Numbered from the stretch's first letter, positions 1 to 6,964 are shown. The stretch is 7,106 nt of DNA from Phycisphaerae bacterium (GCA_002862325.1 PKCT01000210.1:1-7106); one strand, 5' to 3'. The notes: generated from the letters alone by a model not told the origin. Made by a program: numbers and translations.

Positions 1-930
1 GGGGCGTCGTTTCCGGTCTGGGCGGTGCTCTCGGAGGTGCATGGCATCGACGTGACGGTTGTCGATCCGACCATCGACCCCAGATTCGCCTTCATGACGC
101 TCGACAAGGATGGGCTCATTCGCATGGACTGCTCGAGCGCCCAGGCGATGGCCCCGCTCGTCGCGAAGATGGCCGACGGTGGATTCGATCTCGCGTTCGG
201 AAACGACCCGGACAGCGATCGCCACGGCATCGTCTGCCGGTCGAACGGACTCATGAATCCGAATCGTTTTCTCGCCGTGGCGATTCGGCACCTCCTGGCG
301 TCCCGTTCCGAATGGGCGAGCTCGATCCAGGTCGGGAAGACCCTCGTGTCGAGCGTCCTCATCGATCGCGTGGTCGCCGATGCGGGGCGCTCGCTGTGCG
401 AGGTCCCGGTGGGATTCAAGTGGTTCGCCCCCGGACTCTACGACGGGTCGTTGTGCTTCGGCGGCGAGGAGAGCGCGGGCGCCTCGTTCCTCACTCGTTC
501 GGGCCACGCCTGGACCACCGACAAGGACGGCATCGTGATGGACCTGCTCGCCGCGGAGATCATGGCCGTCACCGGACGCGATCCCGGCGAACACGAAGCG
601 GAGATCGTCGCCCGGTTCGGGGATCCGGCCTACCGCCGCATCTCCGCGCCGGCCGATGCGGAGACCCGGGCCGCGCTCAAGAAGCTCGACGCCTCCGCGG
701 TCACGGCGACCGAACTCGCAGGCGACCCGATCATCGCCACGCTCACGCGTGCGCCCGGCAACGATGCGCCGATCGGCGGCCTGAAGGTCGCGACCGAGCA
801 CGGATGGTTCGCGGCCCGGCCTTCCGGAACGGAGCCCATCTCGAAGATCTACGGCGAGAGCCTCCGCGGCCCCGACCATCTCGAACGCATCCTTCAGGAA
901 GCCCAGACGATCGTGGCGGCCGCCACCTGA
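1..930 (+). CDS. pgm: Phosphoglucomutase, alpha-D-glucose-specific (3' part, cut by window start)
   Basis: The enzyme interconverts glucose 1-phosphate and glucose 6-phosphate in the cytoplasm, linking glycolysis to glycogen and nucleotide-sugar synthesis. The frame is open from base 1 with no in-frame start that suits the family, so the N-terminal part, including the catalytic phosphoserine loop, lies outside the window. About 309 residues remain, against roughly 546 in E. coli Pgm, and they resemble that protein along their whole length as I recall it. Numbering from the GTG at 25, visible motifs are the metal-binding loop DPDSD (61-65, following GN), the sugar-recognition loop GGEESAGAS (146-154) and the C-terminal phosphate-binding loop RPSGTE (265-270). 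Other family-typical stretches are MTLDKDGLIRMDCSS, VPVGFKWF and STDKDG-like TTDKDG. Nothing suggests a pseudogene. The gene ends with TGA at 928-930, about 100 bases before the next gene. The family assignment is firm; the true start is unknown. Confidence 0.95.
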   Translation, partial: GASFPVWAVLSEVHGIDVTVVDPTIDPRFAFMTLDKDGLIRMDCSSAQAMAPLVAKMADGGFDLAFGNDPDSDRHGIVCRSNGLMNPNRFLAVAIRHLLASRSEWASSIQVGKTLVSSVLIDRVVADAGRSLCEVPVGFKWFAPGLYDGSLCFGGEESAGASFLTRSGHAWTTDKDGIVMDLLAAEIMAVTGRDPGEHEAEIVARFGDPAYRRISAPADAETRAALKKLDASAVTATELAGDPIIATLTRAPGNDAPIGGLKVATEHGWFAARPSGTEPISKIYGESLRGPDHLERILQEAQTIVAAAT

Positions 931-1031
931 GACCGTCTTCGACCGTACGTGTCCCCATACCCCACCGAAACGACAATCATCGGCAGCGGCACGCCCCGCA
1001 CCGTCTTCCTCAGCTGCCCCCGGAAACCACC

Positions 1032-1793
1032 ATGAACCTCGTTCGCACCCTTGCCTTCGCCTCCGTCCTGTTGACCCTCACCGCAGGCGTCCATGCCCAG
1101 AACGAACCCGAGCCACCCCAAGACCGTCCCGGTGCGGGCCAGGATGCGCCGGGCCGACGCCCCGGCGGCCGCCAGGCCGATCCGGCGAGGGTGGTCGAAC
1201 GCATGATGCGGGCGGACACCGACGGAGACGGCAGACTCTCTCGAGAAGAACTCTCCGGTGGTCGATTCATCGCCGTCTTCGATCAGGCGGACGCCAACGG
1301 CGACGGCTTTCTCGAGGCGAAGGAGCTCACGCTCTTCATCCAGAACCGCGCGCCGCGTGGTGGCCGGCCCGGCATGGGAGGTCGCCCGGCAACGCCCGCC
1401 GCGACGCCGCCCAAGGACACCGGTCCTTCGGAGCGAGCGTTCGTGGATGCGATGGATCGCGCGGGCAAGGCGCTCCGCGGATTGCGTCGGACCGCGTTCG
1501 ACGCGGACACCTTCGACCGCGATCTGAAGGCGCTCCTCGATCTGGAAACGAGCCTCATCGACGCCAGGCGGAACATCGCCGCGGTGCCCATGAGCGACGC
1601 CGCCAGGGAGAAGTTCGGATCCGATCGAATCGCGTACGAGAGAGCCTTCCAGATCCACATGGTGACTTCGTTGATGGAGACGCTCGAAGTCGAGATGGCG
1701 ATGCTGAAGGGCGATTCCGAGAAGGCGAAGGAGGGCGTGGCGAAACTTCTCGAAAGCCGCAACGAGAGCCATGAGCTCTTCGAGCAGCAGTAG
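1032..1793 (+). CDS. Secreted EF-hand protein with C-terminal cytochrome b562-like domain
   Basis: This 253-residue protein begins with a signal peptide (basic MNLVR, then a hydrophobic core, likely cleaved after VHA at residue 22), so it should act outside the cytoplasmic membrane. A Pro/Gly/Arg-rich linker follows. Two canonical EF-hand loops come next: 62-73 (DTDGDGRLSREE) and 87-98 (DANGDGFLEAKE), each with Asp/Asn at positions 1, 3 and 5 and Glu at 12, so calcium binding is expected. After a second Pro/Gly-rich linker (about 107-132), residues 133-253 look like four helices resembling cytochrome b562. Met141 in AFVDAMDRAGKAL aligns with heme ligand Met7 of E. coli b562, and His247 in RNESHELF aligns with ligand His102 in RNAYHQKY. 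Arg243 matches Arg98. There is no CXXCH motif, so any heme would be noncovalent. The start is set by the signal peptide, although the frame stays open far upstream. There is no clear Shine-Dalgarno. Heme binding is inferred; a heme-free helical bundle is the alternative. Confidence 0.88.
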   Translation: MNLVRTLAFASVLLTLTAGVHAQNEPEPPQDRPGAGQDAPGRRPGGRQADPARVVERMMRADTDGDGRLSREELSGGRFIAVFDQADANGDGFLEAKELTLFIQNRAPRGGRPGMGGRPATPAATPPKDTGPSERAFVDAMDRAGKALRGLRRTAFDADTFDRDLKALLDLETSLIDARRNIAAVPMSDAAREKFGSDRIAYERAFQIHMVTSLMETLEVEMAMLKGDSEKAKEGVAKLLESRNESHELFEQQ

Positions 1794-1821
1794 CCCTACG
1801 CACGAACGCCGGGAATCGAAG

Positions 1822-1856
1822 CGCCGCCGACGGTCGTCCCAGGACCGACGGCGGCG
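1822..1856 (+). terminator. GC-rich hairpin, probable transcription terminator
   Basis: A 14-base arm (1822-1835, CGCCGCCGACGGTC) can pair with 1843-1856 (GACCGACGGCGGCG) around a 7-base loop, with one internal A-A mismatch. It lies 28 bases after the stop of the EF-hand/b562-like gene and 58 bases before the glycosyltransferase start. Only TT follows the stem, so it lacks the U-tract of a classic intrinsic terminator. It could equally be an RNA-stabilising or pause hairpin. Confidence 0.5.
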
Positions 1857-1914
1857 TTGATTCCGGCGGGATCGTCCATCTGGTCGATACCGTTGGAGTC
1901 CCGGAACACTCCCC

Positions 1915-2754
1915 ATGCCGAGCGTCGTCATACCCGCCCACAACGAGGAAGCCGCGATCGTTCGCACGATCGAAGGCGTCCTGGCCGATCGCGTCGACGA
2001 TCTCGAGATCGTCGTGGTGGTCAACGGCTCGAGCGATCGAACCGCCGAACTCGCCCGGGGCGTCGACCCTCGGGTCCAGGTGCTCGAGACCGCGACCCCG
2101 GGGAAGACCAACGCCTTGAATCTCGGCGAGTCGGTCCTGAAGAGCTTTCCTCGGGTCTTCCTGGACGCCGACATCGAGCTTCGCCCGGGCACCCTGCGGG
2201 CCATACTCCAAGCGTGCGGCGCGCCGCATCCCATCGTCGCCCCGAGCCCCGAGCGAGACGACACGGGCTGCACCTTGGGCATGCGTCTCTTCCTGCAGGC
2301 GGAACGCTACAACCACTACTTCGGCCGGGGGGCTCCCAACGGCAGCGGATGCTTCGTACTCTGCGAGGCCGGCCGATCACGCTGGGGCGATTTCCCCGAC
2401 ATCGTCGCCGACGACGGGTTCGTCGCGAACCACTTTGAACCGAATGAGGCCGCCACCGTCGACTCCGCGATCGCGGTCGTGAGGCCACCAAAGGATCTGC
2501 GGTCGATGATCGCGGTCCGAACCCGTATACGGCGAGGCCGCTACGAGCTCGATCGTCGCTTTCCCGAGCTCATGGGGACGCATGGTTCCCAGGTGGGTGG
2601 CTCGATCGGTCGAATGTTCGTTCGTCCGTGGACATGGCCCGCGCTCGCGGTCTACGCGTGGGTCCGGATTCGGGAACGGCAGCTGGCTCGCCGCCAGATC
2701 GACGCCGGTCACACCGGCTGGGGGCGGGACGAGTCGGCGCGTCAGTCCTCCTGA
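1915..2754 (+). CDS. Glycosyltransferase family 2 protein
   Basis: This 279-residue GT-A fold enzyme should transfer a sugar from a nucleotide-sugar donor; the donor and acceptor cannot be read from the sequence. The N-terminus PSVVIPAHNEEAAI is the classic first strand and loop of family 2. It is followed by VVVVNGSSDRT (33-43), the KTNALN segment (64-69), the metal- and nucleotide-binding DAD motif within FLDADIELRPG (84-86) and ADDGFV (165-170), whose aspartates fit the catalytic-base region. RIRRGRYEL (204-212) resembles the QxxRW-type acceptor region. A modest hydrophobic patch (about 236-252) precedes a basic C-terminus, so membrane association is possible, but there is no clear multi-pass anchor. 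ATG 1915 is the only usable start, because a stop at 1858-1860 closes the frame upstream. The gene converges on the DUF1080 gene and overlaps its end by 13 bases. No other glycan-assembly gene is adjacent. Confidence 0.9.
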   Translation: MPSVVIPAHNEEAAIVRTIEGVLADRVDDLEIVVVVNGSSDRTAELARGVDPRVQVLETATPGKTNALNLGESVLKSFPRVFLDADIELRPGTLRAILQACGAPHPIVAPSPERDDTGCTLGMRLFLQAERYNHYFGRGAPNGSGCFVLCEAGRSRWGDFPDIVADDGFVANHFEPNEAATVDSAIAVVRPPKDLRSMIAVRTRIRRGRYELDRRFPELMGTHGSQVGGSIGRMFVRPWTWPALAVYAWVRIRERQLARRQIDAGHTGWGRDESARQSS

Positions 2755-3629
2755 TCGCCTGCCGGCGCCTTCTGATCGCCGGCCGGAACCTTCGGATCGG
2801 GAAGGATCTGGAGTTCGACCGACTTGAATTCGACCGGATGACTCTCGCCCTGGAGCGCGATCCAGCCGCGACGGAGGGCGAGCTCGCCGTCACGACCATC
2901 GATGATCGCCTTGGCATCGGGATCACGGGGATCGAGTTGCGGCCGCTGGTATCGCATGACCTCCTTGCCGTCGACCCGGTGGACGATCTCCTCGTCGCCA
3001 TGGACCTCCACCTCGACCGTGACCCAGGCGGGTGGTCGATAGGTGCCGCTCTCTGAATTGATGCAGTGCTGACTTCGGAGTTCACCGTCGATCTCGACGT
3101 TCGTTCCCGGCGTGCAGAGATTCGCGGTCGGACGATACGTTCGGCGGTTGTCGAAGCCTCCGAGAAGCTGGACTTCGATCGACACCGGAAACTCCTGATC
3201 CGTCCGCATCGTCGCGGGATCCTGGGCATGGATCATGATGCCGCTGTTGCGGTACGCCCAGCCCGGTCCTCCCCGCGCCTGCTCGCCGAAGAAGCGATAG
3301 ACCGCGCGGATTCGGTACCGCTCGTGCGGAATCTCGCGACAGAGGTGGCCGAAGCGTCCGCCGAAACGAGTCCAGTCGGCGTAGTCGAAGACGAGTCGAC
3401 CATCGCGAACCGACACGACGCCGGATGGATCCTTCCCCAGCGCCGAGCCGGTCTCCTTGTAGGTCCAACCCTCGAGGTCGGCGCCGTTGAAGAGTGGAAT
3501 CCACGGCGCTTCGACCGGCGTCGGGGCGATCGGCGAAGCCGGGGGCCAAGAGACGTCGGCGGCGTTCGGTGGCTCCGCGAGGGCGAGCACCACGCCGAGG
3601 GCGTGACAGCAGAGAAGTGCGATAGGCAT
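2742..3629 (-). CDS. Secreted DUF1080 / 3-keto-disaccharide hydrolase-like protein
   Basis: This 295-residue protein belongs to the DUF1080 group (Pfam 3-keto-disaccharide hydrolase, concanavalin-like beta-sandwich), which is abundant in planctomycetes and linked to carbohydrate breakdown. Family signatures are IPLFNGADLEGW (44-55), NSGIMIH (128-134), SIEVQLLGG (150-158) and IALQGESHPVEFKSVEL (257-273). The N-terminus is hydrophobic and has a plausible signal-peptidase site after ALA (residue 18), so export is likely. Cysteines 7 and 8 sit too close to the start for a good lipobox. Cys172 and Cys189 could form a disulfide. ATG at 3629-3627 is the first usable start after an in-frame stop six codons upstream, and no strong Shine-Dalgarno precedes it. 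The C-terminal tail carries two copies of a 7-residue unit, K(V/A)PAGDQ. The gene is divergent from the methyltransferase operon and convergent with the glycosyltransferase gene. The substrate is unknown. Confidence 0.92.
   Translation of the reverse strand: MPIALLCCHALGVVLALAEPPNAADVSWPPASPIAPTPVEAPWIPLFNGADLEGWTYKETGSALGKDPSGVVSVRDGRLVFDYADWTRFGGRFGHLCREIPHERYRIRAVYRFFGEQARGGPGWAYRNSGIMIHAQDPATMRTDQEFPVSIEVQLLGGFDNRRTYRPTANLCTPGTNVEIDGELRSQHCINSESGTYRPPAWVTVEVEVHGDEEIVHRVDGKEVMRYQRPQLDPRDPDAKAIIDGRDGELALRRGWIALQGESHPVEFKSVELQILPDPKVPAGDQKAPAGDQED
2751..2792 (-). repeat. Two-copy 21-bp tandem repeat in the DUF1080 3' end
   Basis: Bases 2751-2771 and 2772-2792 match at 18 of 21 positions. 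On the minus strand each copy encodes seven residues, KVPAGDQ and KAPAGDQ, so the duplication is in frame. On the plus strand the first copy contains the TGA stop (2752-2754) of the convergent glycosyltransferase gene. Confidence 0.85.
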
Positions 3630-3999
3630 ACCCAGAATGCTAACTCAGGATCTGGCGTCGTCCGCGTCCCGTCTCTCCGATCGCCCATGGTTCGAGAACG
3701 GGAGGCCCGTCGGAGGGCCAGAAACGGGTCAGACAGGCTGATGGATGACCAGATGGACATCGCCCCCAGCCATTTTGACGTGGCCAGGGGCGATGAGGGA
3801 AAAGGCGAATTGGTTGTCGCTTCTGCGACGTCCTCAATGTAACGGACGCGAATCCTACTTTGCAAACCAATTACCGCGAAACCTCGTGATTTTTGATGGC
3901 GAACCGGCCAGCTTGATTCGTAAGTCGCTTTTTTCAAGTTGCTTGCATCAATAAAGCTTCGCGCACGAGCCCTGCGTGAGCGAGCTACGATCCCCCGTC
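3630..3999. other. Divergent intergenic region, likely holding promoters for both flanking genes
   Basis: No convincing gene lies in these 370 bases. The right end is clearly AT-rich: by hand count 47 of 110 bases are G or C across 3851-3960, well below the genes on either side, as expected for a promoter or leader. I could not find a -35/-10 pair good enough to name. The gap holds a 15-base inverted repeat (3758-3795), a small perfect hairpin GTCGC-TTCT-GCGAC (3816-3829), an 8-base inverted repeat AATTGGTT/AACCAATT (3808-3815 with 3865-3872), and a run of six T at 3929-3934. It separates the minus-strand DUF1080 gene from the plus-strand methyltransferase operon. Confidence 0.6.
3758..3795. 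repeat. 15-base imperfect inverted repeat (hairpin)
   Basis: Arm 3758-3772 (CATCGCCCCCAGCCA) pairs with 3781-3795 (TGGCCAGGGGCGATG) around an 8-base loop, with two adjacent mismatches. No T-run follows on either strand, so it does not look like a standard terminator. It may be an operator, an RNA leader stem or part of a structured RNA. Its role is unknown. Confidence 0.6.
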
Positions 4000-4755
4000 A
4001 TGACGTTGAAAACCCGCCAACTCGAGCCCGAACTGATGGACGACCCGGAGATCGAGACCGGCGACCACGATCGGGCGCTCGAAGGTCTGGCCCGTCTGAA
4101 CCGGCTCGCTCGGGCGGCCGCGCCATTCCAGGAGGAACTCGGCACGATCCTGGCGAGTCGCGAGACGAGGCGGCTGGAGGCGACGGCCGACGACCGACCG
4201 CTCGTCGTGCTCGATGTCGCGACCGGGAGCGGCGATCTGGTCGTCACGCTCGAACGTTGGCGACGCGTTCGAGCCCCCTCCTCCACGATCCACTGGATCG
4301 CCTGCGACCGCAGCCGCCATGCCCTCGAGCGCGCCGGTGCCCGGGCGGCCGAGATCGATCTCGACCTCGAGACGATTGAACGCGACGTCACCCGTGACGA
4401 GCTACCAGCGTGTGATCTCGTCTTCTGCAGCCTCTTCCTCCATCACCTCACCGCAACCGAAGTCACGACCGTCCTGCGGCGCATGGTCTCCACCGCTCGC
4501 ATCGGAGGACTGGTGACGGATCTGACGCGAAGCCGACTGGGTTGGCTGATGGCCGCACTCATCCCCAGGCTCGTCACGAGCAGTCCGGTGGTCCACGTCG
4601 ATGCGGTCGGCTCCGTGCGGGCCGCGTTCTCCCGAACCGAATTCAAGGCGCTCGTCGACGCGGCGGGGATCCCCCGTGCGCAGGTCTTCGATTCGTTCCC
4701 GGAGCGGCAGGCGGTTCGCTGGCGTGCCGATGCCCGCGTCGGAGCGGCGTCATGA
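4000..4755 (+). CDS. Class I SAM-dependent methyltransferase of the type III PKS operon
   Basis: This 251-residue cytoplasmic enzyme should methylate a small molecule, most likely the polyketide made by the downstream T3PKS. The SAM-binding motif I is VVLDVATGSGDL (69-80). The CDRS segment (102-105) fits the acidic end of strand 2, and CDLVFCSLFLHHL (138-150) is the motif-IV/post-IV region with the FLHHL signature of UbiE-like and related methyltransferases. The N-terminal stretch RQLEPELMDDP followed by RALEGLARLNRL resembles what I recall of T3PKS-associated methyltransferases. ATG 4000 gives a start just before this conserved segment. GTG 3976 is in frame and would add eight residues. Neither start has a good Shine-Dalgarno, and the frame is closed by a stop at 3952-3954. 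The TGA stop overlaps the ATG of the next gene (ATGA), which indicates translational coupling. O- versus C-methylation cannot be decided from the sequence. Confidence 0.88.
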   Translation: MTLKTRQLEPELMDDPEIETGDHDRALEGLARLNRLARAAAPFQEELGTILASRETRRLEATADDRPLVVLDVATGSGDLVVTLERWRRVRAPSSTIHWIACDRSRHALERAGARAAEIDLDLETIERDVTRDELPACDLVFCSLFLHHLTATEVTTVLRRMVSTARIGGLVTDLTRSRLGWLMAALIPRLVTSSPVVHVDAVGSVRAAFSRTEFKALVDAAGIPRAQVFDSFPERQAVRWRADARVGAAS

Positions 4756-5885
4756 CACCGGACGTCGTCGTGATCGGGGCGGGACCCGCGGGTTCGGTGG
4801 CCGCAGCGACCCTCGCCCGGCGCGGTCGGGCGGTCCTGCTCGTCGACGGCGCGGACTTCCCCCGCGAGAAGGTCTGCGGATGCTGCCTCTCGGCGCGGGG
4901 CGTCGCGACGCTCGAATCGCTCGGACTCCACGATCTCGTCGCCTCGGGCAGCAGCCTCGAGACCGTCACCCTCGGCGTCGGACGCCGAACCTGGTCGCTC
5001 GCCTTCCCCGGATCCCGCGTGCTCTCACGCGGCGTCCTCGACCAGGCCCTGCTGGACCATGCCCGACGGTGCGGCACGGTCTTCCGCCCCCGGTGTCGCG
5101 GCACGGTCACGACCGAGGGGGAGGTCGTCCTTCGAACCACCGACGGCACCGAACGCCTGCGTCCGGCGATCGTCCTGGTCGCGGACGGCCTGGGGGGCCG
5201 AGCCCTTCGAAACCATCCCGAATTCGCCTGGCGGAAGGCCCGCGGCGCCCGATTCGGCGCGGGCGTCATCACGGCCGCCGATGCCCCCGGCCCACCGCCG
5301 GGTGAACTCGAGATGCTCGTCGATCCCGACGGCTATCTGGGTGTCGTCCGGCTTCCGGATGGGCGACTCGATCTCGCCGCCGCCCTCGACGTCTCCGGCG
5401 CGCAGACGCATGGTGGCCCCGGACCGCTCGCCGCCCACATCCTTCGTCGCTTCGGACGCGACGCCCTCGCCCGGGAGATCGACACCTCGACCTGGCACGG
5501 CACGCCGGTCCTGACGCGTCGACGAACGGTGGCGCATGCGAACATCGCCTGCCTCGGCGACGCCGCCGGCTACGTCGAACCGTTCACCGGAGAAGGCATG
5601 ACCTGGGCGATGCAGTCGGCGGTGTCGCTCGCGAACCTCGCGGAGACCGCGGTCGAGTCCGGATCGATGACGCCGTGGATCGCCGCGCACCGTCGCCTGA
5701 CCCGACGAGACCGGCGACGATGCCGTATGGTCTCGCTCGCCATGCGACATCCGCGGATCGTGGGCCCGGCGCTCGCGCTCATGACCAATCTCCCCATCCT
5801 TCGTCGTCACCTCTCGACCGTGGCCAGCGGCGACGGCCTCACGACCATGCCCTCCTCGTCGGAACACGCCCATGCCGGCTCCTGA
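4752..5885 (+). CDS. FAD-dependent oxidoreductase (geranylgeranyl reductase/UbiH-like) of the type III PKS operon
   Basis: This 377-residue flavoprotein belongs to the group containing geranylgeranyl reductases and aromatic hydroxylases. The dinucleotide-binding motif VVVIGAGPAGSVAA spans 5-18. PREKVCGCCLS (37-47) matches the family's conserved CGGGLS-type segment but has cysteines at 42, 44 and 45. DG at 145-146 in VLVADGLGG fits the second FAD-contact region, and CLGDAAGYVEPFTGEGM (267-283) is the ribityl/pyrophosphate-binding motif. There is no signal peptide. The C-terminal segment around 338-350 is moderately hydrophobic and may touch the membrane. ATG 4752 directly precedes the first beta strand and overlaps the methyltransferase stop by four bases. 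The 3' end overlaps the T3PKS start by 14 bases. In this operon it may hydroxylate or oxidise the phenolic lipid, as the flavoprotein SrsC does in Streptomyces; reduction of an alkyl chain is an alternative. Confidence 0.9.
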   Translation: MTPDVVVIGAGPAGSVAAATLARRGRAVLLVDGADFPREKVCGCCLSARGVATLESLGLHDLVASGSSLETVTLGVGRRTWSLAFPGSRVLSRGVLDQALLDHARRCGTVFRPRCRGTVTTEGEVVLRTTDGTERLRPAIVLVADGLGGRALRNHPEFAWRKARGARFGAGVITAADAPGPPPGELEMLVDPDGYLGVVRLPDGRLDLAAALDVSGAQTHGGPGPLAAHILRRFGRDALAREIDTSTWHGTPVLTRRRTVAHANIACLGDAAGYVEPFTGEGMTWAMQSAVSLANLAETAVESGSMTPWIAAHRRLTRRDRRRCRMVSLAMRHPRIVGPALALMTNLPILRRHLSTVASGDGLTTMPSSSEHAHAGS

Positions 5886-6945
5886 ACTCGGTCCCATCGG
5901 CCTCGCCCAGCCGGCCGGCCTCATGGATCGGGCGAAGTCGCTCGAGGTGGGCCGCTGTCTTCATCCCTCGACGGTCTCGGAGAACGTCCTCGCCCGACTC
6001 CACGATCGCTCGGGCATCGAGCATCGCGCGATCGCGATCCTCGAGCCCGACGGTGCCATCCCCCTCTACGGCATCGACGCCGCGGGCGAGCGGCGGTCGG
6101 AGACCATCCCGACGACGGCCGAACGCATGCAGGCGTATCGCGAGCACGCCACCCCCGTCGCGCTCGAGGCCGCGACGCGAGCGATGATGCGAGCAGGCGT
6201 CGACGCCGACGCGGTGACCCACCTGGTCACCGCGAGCTGCACCGGTTTCGCGGCCCCCGGCGTCGACCTCGACCTCATCGCTCGACTCGGCCTCGCCCCC
6301 ACCGTGCGGCGAAGCCATCTCGGGTTCATGGGATGCCACGCGGCGGTCAACGCCCTCGCGGTCGCCGCCGCCCTCGCCCGCGAGTCGCCCACCGCCCGCG
6401 TCCTCGTGGTCTGCGTCGAGATCTCCTCGGTCCACTTCCACCACGACGACCGGCTCGACCACGTCATCTCGAACATCCTCTTCGCCGACGGCGCGGGCGC
6501 CGCGATCGTCGGCCACGATCTCGAACACGCCATCGGCCGCATCGAGCGGACGGCCTCGAAGGTGTTTCCCGGCAGCGGCGACGCGATGGGGTGGCACATC
6601 GGCGACCACGGATTCGAGATGACCCTCGATGCGGAGGTCCCCGCCCTGATCGGCGGCGGCCTGCCCGCATGGCTCCGGAACGACGTCGGCCTCGACTCGG
6701 CGTCGGTCGGCGGTTGGGCGATCCACCCGGGCGGTCCCAAGGTGATCGACACCGTGGTCGAGGGACTCGAACTCGCCGAAGACGCGGCGGATGCCAGTCG
6801 CGAGGTGCTCCGGACCTGCGGCAACATGAGTAGCGCCACCCTGCTCCACATCATCGATCGACTGCATGCGTCGGAGATCCCGACCCCGTGGGTCGGACTC
6901 GCCTTCGGGCCCGGGCTCACGGGCGAGCTCGTCGCCATCCGCTGA
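5872..6945 (+). CDS. Type III polyketide synthase (chalcone/stilbene synthase family)
   Basis: This 357-residue homodimer-type ketosynthase should extend an acyl-CoA starter with malonyl-CoA and cyclise the chain to an alkylresorcinol, alkylpyrone or related product. The full catalytic triad is visible: Cys155 in GFMGCHAAVN, His285 in WAIHPGG and Asn318 in CGNMSSA. Other family marks are VTASCTGFAAPGVD (119-132), NILFADGAGAAI (201-212, equivalent to the LFGDGAAA stretch) and AFGPGLTGE (344-352, the conserved GFGPG loop). It is about 30 residues shorter than plant chalcone synthases, with a divergent N-terminus. ATG 5872 lies inside the end of the oxidoreductase gene (14-base overlap), which fits an operon with coupled translation. 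Family membership is firm, but starter length, number of extensions and cyclisation mode cannot be read from the sequence. Confidence 0.95.
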   Translation: MPAPELGPIGLAQPAGLMDRAKSLEVGRCLHPSTVSENVLARLHDRSGIEHRAIAILEPDGAIPLYGIDAAGERRSETIPTTAERMQAYREHATPVALEAATRAMMRAGVDADAVTHLVTASCTGFAAPGVDLDLIARLGLAPTVRRSHLGFMGCHAAVNALAVAAALARESPTARVLVVCVEISSVHFHHDDRLDHVISNILFADGAGAAIVGHDLEHAIGRIERTASKVFPGSGDAMGWHIGDHGFEMTLDAEVPALIGGGLPAWLRNDVGLDSASVGGWAIHPGGPKVIDTVVEGLELAEDAADASREVLRTCGNMSSATLLHIIDRLHASEIPTPWVGLAFGPGLTGELVAIR

Positions 6946-6964
6946 GCCGGCCAGGTCTTCCCGT

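Noticed and set aside
312..1031. Upstream in-frame extension of the EF-hand/b562-like gene
   Set aside because: The frame is open back to 312, but it would overlap pgm and yield Arg-rich nonsense. The signal peptide beginning at 1032 fixes the real start.
1874..1885. GTCCATCTGGTC also found inverted at 3747-3758
   Set aside because: A 12-base match between two sites in 7 kb of compositionally biased DNA is expected by chance, and nothing else is shared around it.
894..2282. 462-codon open frame on the minus strand across the EF-hand/b562-like and glycosyltransferase genes
   Set aside because: It covers two well-supported plus-strand genes and the hairpin between them, and its Arg/Ser-rich translation has no family signature.
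3066..3842. 258-codon plus-strand frame opposite the DUF1080 gene
   Set aside because: Most of it is antisense to DUF1080, which has clear family motifs; the remainder runs into the AT-rich gap with no domain.
3851..3960. Candidate sigma-70 promoter boxes (TTGCAA, TTGATG, TTGATT, TTGCTT) in the AT-rich gap
   Set aside because: None is followed at 16-18 bases by a hexamer close to TATAAT, so no specific promoter was called.
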